A stretch of 64,000 bases of DNA from the NCBI GenBank assembly GCA_029449235.1, contig JANATG010000011.1:1642001-1706000 (forward strand), given 5' to 3'. The position numbers were made by a program, and so were the translations under genes. The notes below the pieces were generated by a model that was not told the DNA's origin, made no database searches, and worked only from the letters and a program-made list of their open reading frames with translations. Below are positions 58,543 to 64,000 of the stretch, in pieces (within the stretch, counting starts at the first letter, position 1; every line of letters starts with the position of its first letter). Source of the stretch: Linnemannia schmuckeri. Lineage: Eukaryota > Mortierellomycota > Mortierellomycetes > Mortierellales > Mortierellaceae.

Positions 58543-61119
58543 CTACTTTTTGCAGGTGTTCTTGTGGGTAGAGTTCCAGTGAGAGATCTGGCAAGGTCTG
58601 GAGCAGTAAGCAACCTTGTTGCACTTGGCACACTTGAGCAAGGGCTTAGGCTTCAACTCCTGGGAACGACCCTCGTTGGCAACGTTGTCAGGACGACCAC
58701 AGTTGGCGCAGGCAGAGATACCAGGATTTTTGAACGCCTTCTTCAGGGCCTCGGAAGCCTCCAATAGGGCAGGGGTAGGGTCGGTCTGGATGAGTCCAGC
58801 ACGGTTGGCAGTGCGGGCCTGGAAGGCCTGGTAAGCGGTACGCTTGATCTCGTTGAAACCAGTAACGACTCCATAGAGCTCCTTAAAGCGGAGGTCGGCC
58901 TCCTGAGCGAGCTTAAAGTAGGTCTGAGCCTCTTTGAGGATCGCAGACTGCTTCAAGGCCTGGTTGGACTTCTTCTTGGTCGCACCCGAAGGAGCAGACT
59001 GGAGGGTCAAAGTGGCAAGGGCGTAGTAGGCGTTGGGGAGGGTGCGGGAATCAGGGTGGGCGACCTTGACGAATTCCTTGAAGTGGTGGAGGGCGTCAGT
59101 GGCCTGGTGGGTGGCGTAGTAGACGTTTCCAAGGGTCGAGTGGTTCTCGACGTTGATGGGCTCGGTTGCCAAAGCCTCCTCCAAATCCTCGTTGCAGGCC
59201 TATTTTGTGAGTTATTGTTGTTAGAAAAAGGCGAATAGGTTTAGTATATTGCTGAAGGAGAGAGGGGTTGAGAATCTATTGCGCAAGTGTTTCCCACGAT
59301 AAATACCTTGAAGTTACGGAGAGCCATGTGGCAGGAAGCACGGAGCTCCAACATGCGTCCCTTGATATCCTCAAACTCCTGGATGGCGAAGCCAATGGTC
59401 TGGATGCAGTGCTCATACTGTCCACCGCTCCAGAGGATCATAATAACTAGGTTGATAAAATGTTCATTGTCGGTTAGTTATTGGTTAATTTGACGTTTAG
59501 AAGTTCACGCGGGCAGAGAGCGACTACATAGTCAGTGAAAACTGTTTGGTGTGACAGTAGGAAAAAAGGTGGACAAATGGGGTTTTGATCGTGATAAAGT
59601 GCATCAGATTTTGTTTCTTTTCCCTTCTTTTTTTTGAATTGCGATAAAACCATGGGAAAAGAATGGGGGAGAAAGGGGAGGGAGAGTGCGAAAGAGAGAG
59701 GGAGGGGAAAAGAGTTGAGAGCCTCGACCTTAAAGAACGCGGCTGACACCAGTTCCCAATTCAGGGACCAATCGTGCAATCACACACACATATACAAGTG
59801 ATCAAAAAATACACTTTCTTTTCCCAAGTCGATAAAATGAATATTATCCAAACCTGAGAGCACTTTTCTTTTTTGATTTCAATTGCTTGTTGCACTGTCA
59901 GATTATAACTTGCAAAGAGACAAGTGAACAAGTCCACCGAGGCCTCTTGTGCTGTCCTTTTGTTGTCGGGTGTGATGGGGGATGGGGAAAAAACCTCCAC
60001 AAGAATGCCCTCTTCACCAAGTCGACTCCAATGGGGGAAAAAGAAACAGGGTAGGAAAAAAAAGGGGGGGAGGCAAGGAAAAAAAAAAAAAAAAAAAAAG
60101 GATTGTTTGTCTTTTCCTTTTTTGACGTTGTCCATGTTAGGTTACTCACCGAAGACAACGGAGTCCTTGGTGTAGATGGTGTTCTGCTTCTCGGCATCCT
60201 CCTCCTCAGAGTCGGCGGTGGTGGTCGAGGTGCCCTCGGGGTTGTTGGTCTGAACGTAGACCTCATACTGCTCGGCGAGCTTAAGGATTCTCTGGTGCAT
60301 CTGGCAAGCCTTCTCGTCCAGCAAGAAAGCCTTCATCAGATCCTTGGTCACCGACACGATCTCATCCTGGTGCTTTGCAATCAACTCGGGATCGGCTCCC
60401 TCGGGGATCTGGTTCAGACGCTCCAAAGCGTTAGCAAAGAGCTCCTTGGCAGCAAAGTATTTCTATTGGAGATGATAGGCAAGCCATGCGCGTGTGTGGG
60501 GGAGAGGAGAAGAGACAGAGCCAGGGGGAAGAGGAAGAGAAAAGAGAGATACATGCATGCATGTTTGTGAGTTATTTTGGTTTCTGAAGAGCATAAGTTG
60601 TATAGAATCAGGATCAGAGATGAAATAAAAGTCGAATCCTGCCATGAGTTGGTGTGTCCAGATGAGAGATGACCAAAGCAACTTTCACTTGTTTCTCGCG
60701 TTGTCGTCTTTGGAGGTATCTGTATATCCTTCCTCTTGTCGATGTAGGTATTCTCTCTTCTCTGAAGAAAAAAATATGGCCATCATAAAACATGATCCTC
60801 CATTGATACCATGCATCAATGAGTGGTGCCAAATAGTAACAAAGAAAGGACAAGTTCGATTGAAGTGAGATAAAAGTACCTTGACGAGGGGATCGGTGGT
60901 CTTGTCCTTGGTGCCGTTGGTCTCCAAGAGGTCAAAGTCGTTTCTGTGCTGGGGAGCCTGCTGACCCTCTCCGTGCTCGTGGTCGTGCTCGTGGTCGTGG
61001 TTGCAGTCAGGGCCGTGGACATGCTCGACAGCAGCAGCCTTGTCCTCGATAGTGGCGGCCTCAAGAGCGGGAACGACGTCCTCGACGGCAACGGCAGGGG
61101 CGGGGTGAGTGTCGGTCAT
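58543..61119 (-). CDS. TPR-like protein with C-terminal MYND zinc finger
   Basis: Four exons on the minus strand, 61119-60880, 60462-60150, 59446-59307 and 59199-58543, give 449 aa with continuous phase. The N-terminus contains a His-rich metal-binding stretch, HVHGPDCNHDHEHDHEHG (about 34-51). The middle is all-helical: YFAAKELFANALERLNQIPE, LEEALATEPINVENHSTLGN and YYATHQATDALHHFKEFV look like TPR hairpins. The C-terminus is a MYND finger: CANCGRP...LLKCAKCNKVAYCSRPCQISHW, then HKNTC, with the usual Cys/His spacing. MYND domains bind short Pro-rich partner motifs. The function is unknown; the His-rich segment suggests metal binding or a natural affinity site. Confidence 0.82.
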
Positions 61120-63174
61120 GGTTGATTATGAGAAAAGTGTAAAAGTGATGTGAAGAATTGAAGAAGAAGAGATGAAAGAGGGAATCGGAAGGTCGTGAAA
61201 GAAAGACGGGCCAAATATTCTGCCCTATGATTTCGATTCGATTTCCCCTGTGTGTATTCCTGTGGACTCCCACCACTCCATCGCCTTCCATTGGCCTTCT
61301 TCTTCTTCCTTAGATCGCCAGTGGCTTGGATAGGTGGGACATATGTGTCATGTGATCAAATGACTCCACTCGATTTCTATTCTTTACGCGCGATAGCTAA
61401 AAACAGGGTGCCCAAAAGGGGACATTTGTCGATGGTACGGGGACGGGACGGAGACCCTTTCAACTTGAACGGAAAGCAAAAACTCGCTTCTTCTCCATTG
61501 ATCCATGATGATAACCCCCGTTACCACTTTTTGTAATTTTTCGATCAGACTTGTGTCCCTTATGTCCAAGTCGTTTACTTTCCTGAGCTGAAGAAAACAC
61601 TGAAAGGTTACTTGACGCCCCAAACCTTGTCTTTATTTTCATTTATTCTCTCCTTCCTTTCATTGCTTCGCTTTTTGTTGGCGTCTTTCTTTCTTCTTTT
61701 GTCCATCAATCGAAGGTCAAGTTGAAGGGGCCTATTCCCCGGAAAATAAACATAAAAAACAAGAAAAGACTAGCGCCTTGGGCTGTGGGGACTAACGATG
61801 TGGAGGAAGCGTGGTTGAGTGAGGATAGGACGGGCAAAAAAAATAAGCATGAGGGCCCGCCTCGTTTACCTTATGTTTGTTATGCAAAACAGAGGGCAGA
61901 AAAATTAGCGCCAATGGTTTTGCTGTACTGACCTGTTATTGTTATTCTTGAACGTCAGTGCATGTGTATATGTGTCAAAAGTCCAGATTCAGTAGGATAA
62001 GGTGCGTGTGTATGCCCCCCGTCTCCTTATTTGTGTGCAGTAGCAAAATGGGGATGGGTATGATCCTTAGGTAGGAGACACACGTAAGAGAGAGAGAGAG
62101 CGGGGTAGGGGGGAGAAAGAGGGGGGGGGGGAGTAGAGAAATGGGATAATGGGTGTGGGAGAGCCTGAGTCTGTACAGGAAGTTGTGTTGTGTTTGTGTG
62201 GGAACTACGGTCGATTACCGCGGCGAATGTGCTCACTTGGTTCATCAAGGGTAATAGGGTTTGACTGATTGATTGCCGTGTGATCACACAACGGAGCGAT
62301 GAAAGAAGAAGCGAAAAGTCAAGAAGGAGAGGCTGAGAAAAGGTAAACCCACACCATCATCATCATCATCCTCATCATCGATCGCCAGAAAGACTTCATT
62401 TTATTGTAATATCAGATGGGAATGGGAAATGGATACAAAGAACGGATAGTCGAGAAAACTGGTAAGTGAGAAATACAACAAGTGGCAATGCACTTGTAAA
62501 TAATGAGAAGCGGGAATATCATCGGGCTATGAGTAGGTTCAATAACATGGAGGCAAGTGAGTGAGTGAGTGAGCATCGAGAAAATGAAAAAAAAAAAAAA
62601 AAAAGGAGAGCCAAAAAAAAATACATTTTTTGTGATGGGCCAATCGTCGGATTTCTCTTGGGCGTGTGTTCTCCTTTACAGCGGGCTGGGCGCAACTTGC
62701 TACCCTCCGCTCCCTAATGACTGAGGACCGGAAGGGCAAAAAGGGAGGAAAGCAGGGCAAAAGAGCAAAAAAGGCCATTCTGTCCACCCGACCCCACCTT
62801 TTCTGTTTTCCCTCTCCCTTGTTCTCTCTTCTTCTCTTGACTGACGAACAGTCTCTATTCTTCCTTTATATATTTTTACCTTTTTCTCCTCTCTTCTTCC
62901 ACTTCTCTCTCTCACTCTCTCTCACTCTCTCTCACTCTCTCTCTCACACACACACACTCTCTCTTCTCTTTCCTCTCTTTCCATTTTCTTCTCCTTTCCC
63001 ACTTCGCCACCAACCTCTTATTATTATCCATTTACACACACCACCACCATCACTCTTCTTCATCTACTGTGCCCTCTCTTGCTTTATCTCCTTCATTCCT
63101 TCTTTCATAACTTCCCCACTCACTCTCTTCCTTGCGCTCACCTACTCTTTCCAACAACGACAAACTGAAGACAG
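61120..63174. other. Intergenic region before the arrestin-like gene
   Basis: About 2 kb with no gene recognised. It contains G- and GA-rich tracts (62085-62135), a CATCAT repeat near 62357, GTGA repeats near 62561, an A run near 62590 and a CT/CA repeat at 62900-62965. The last 300 bp are the CT-rich leader of the downstream gene. Confidence 0.4.
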
Positions 63175-64000
63175 ATGCTCCGAATCGCAAAGTCTCTTCC
63201 TTTCTTCGCGGCCCAGGACGAAAACTCGCCCCAATCCTACATCTGCCCGACAAACGGCTTCTCCATCTCTGTTCCCACCAGACATGGACTCGACAACTAT
63301 CATGGACCGGGAATGATTTTCCAAGGACAGCTGAACCTCCAGCTCGTCAAGGCTATCCAGTCACCCTGTTTGCTTAGGGTTGTTTTCACCTGCCACTCGA
63401 CCATCCCCGACTCGACCCCTGCCTCGCCTACCTCAGAGTCCTCTCACACTTCCTCTAACCACTCCTCGAGCATCATCAAGGGTCAGAATGTTTTTGAGGT
63501 CGAGCATATCCTTGTTCAGGACCAGCCTCTCCAGATCAAGCGCCACACCTTCATGTTCAACATCAAGTTCCCCCGCGTCAATTTCCCTGCCTCCATGACC
63601 GTAAGCTCTATCTCTTTGCGTTATTTTTTCTTTCTTCCCGCTTCCTTGCTTTGTCACAAACAAGCATATCCAAAAGAAGGTTGTCATCATTATTCCCTCA
63701 TGCTCACTCACTCTTTCTTTCTCTCTACTCTTAACTCTCGCTTCTCCCGCTCTCCCATTTTTTTTTTCAAACTCGTCCTCCTCTCTTCCTATCCATCTCC
63801 CCTTCCTTCATCGGACATTACTATTCTCCTTTCTCTCCCCTTCTCTCCTCCGTAACTTTATGAATTACAATAGGATGGCGATCGCGCATTACTGTATTCT
63901 ATTCACTCCGAGCTTACGTTTGACTTGACGCCTGGAGATCCAGCCTCAGAGGCAACTCTCCTGTCTTCCCCTGTCCATCTTAAGTACTTGCCCCTTGTCC
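63175..64000 (+). CDS. Arrestin-like protein, partial (runs off the window)
   Basis: Exon 1 is 63175-63600 (phase 0) and exon 2 begins at 63874 and continues past the window edge. The visible 184 codons match an arrestin N-terminal domain: FSISVPTRHGL, then MIFQGQLNLQLVKAIQSPC (first beta strands; the usual GxVxxxL pattern), VVFTCHS, FEVEHILVQD, HTFMFNIKFPRVNFPASM and, after the intron, ALLYSIHSELTFDL with LSSPVHLKYLPL. Fungal arrestin-related proteins are adaptors that bring HECT (Rsp5/Nedd4) ligases to plasma-membrane transporters. PY motifs would lie further downstream and cannot be checked here. A short Ser/Thr-rich insertion follows the CHSTIPDS segment. Confidence 0.75.

Noticed and set aside
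62666..63316. Plus-strand frame of 216 codons before the arrestin-like start
   Set aside because: It translates the CT repeat and leader and then overlaps the arrestin-like exon in another frame; residues are Ser/Leu/Phe-rich from the repeat.
1..64000. CRISPR arrays, operons, phage or transposon genes
   Set aside because: The window is intron-rich eukaryotic DNA; no regularly spaced palindromic repeats, transposase, reverse transcriptase or terminal repeats were found.

Overview
This is a gene-dense stretch of a eukaryotic nuclear genome, almost certainly a filamentous fungus. Genes carry short introns (about 65-170 bp, a few of 300-590 bp) with GTAAGT/GTATGT-like donors, CTAAC/CTGAC branch points and AG acceptors. 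There are no operons or Shine-Dalgarno sites, and TATA boxes and AATAAA signals lie where a fungus would place them. A tandem family of Sel1-repeat proteins with a distinctive N-terminal module, together with the gene complement, points to Mucoromycota and most likely Mortierellomycotina (Mortierella sensu lato). That placement is inference from recalled family resemblance, not a database search.

Layout. 0.2-3.3 kb: USP16/45-type deubiquitinase (+). 3.6-5.0 kb: STF2-like small hydrophilic protein (+). 5.5-6.4 kb: FAM32A-like nucleolar protein (-), divergent from a lysine-rich zinc-finger protein (6.7-7.7 kb, +). 8.0-9.4 kb: short-chain dehydrogenase (+). 11.1-12.0 kb: glutathione S-transferase (+). 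13.1-20.5 kb: four head-to-tail Sel1-repeat genes, the outer two intact and the inner two decayed. 20.9-21.9 kb: a decayed, inverted second GST that shares the intact GST's intron position. 23.3-24.7 kb: single-pass membrane protein (+). 25.9-32.7 kb: a ten-exon UFD4/TRIP12-type HECT ubiquitin ligase (-). 34.2-34.9 kb: disordered protein (-). 34.9-40.5 kb: a 5.6 kb gene desert. 40.5-40.9 kb: small basic protein with repeated RRxS-like motifs (+). 42.2-44.2 kb: WIPI/PROPPIN autophagy protein with an FRRG motif (+). 44.6-48.3 kb: large coiled-coil, Gln/Thr-rich protein (-). 49.4-51.4 kb: Ser/Thr-rich single-pass membrane protein (+). 51.8-53.8 kb: Rab1/Ypt1 GTPase with an 8-nt microexon and an (AAC)n leader. 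54.9-55.7 kb: four-TM protein. 56.2-58.2 kb: RS-rich SCI1-like splicing-type protein. 58.5-61.1 kb: TPR/MYND protein (-). 63.2 kb to the window end: arrestin-like protein, cut by the edge.

Most genes are ordinary housekeeping functions: ubiquitin turnover, vesicle traffic, autophagy, redox and RNA processing. The most dynamic part is 11-22 kb, where a GST and a Sel1 family have duplicated and partly decayed. All exon coordinates were derived by hand from splice signals, reading-phase continuity and recalled family motifs; no transcript data were available.
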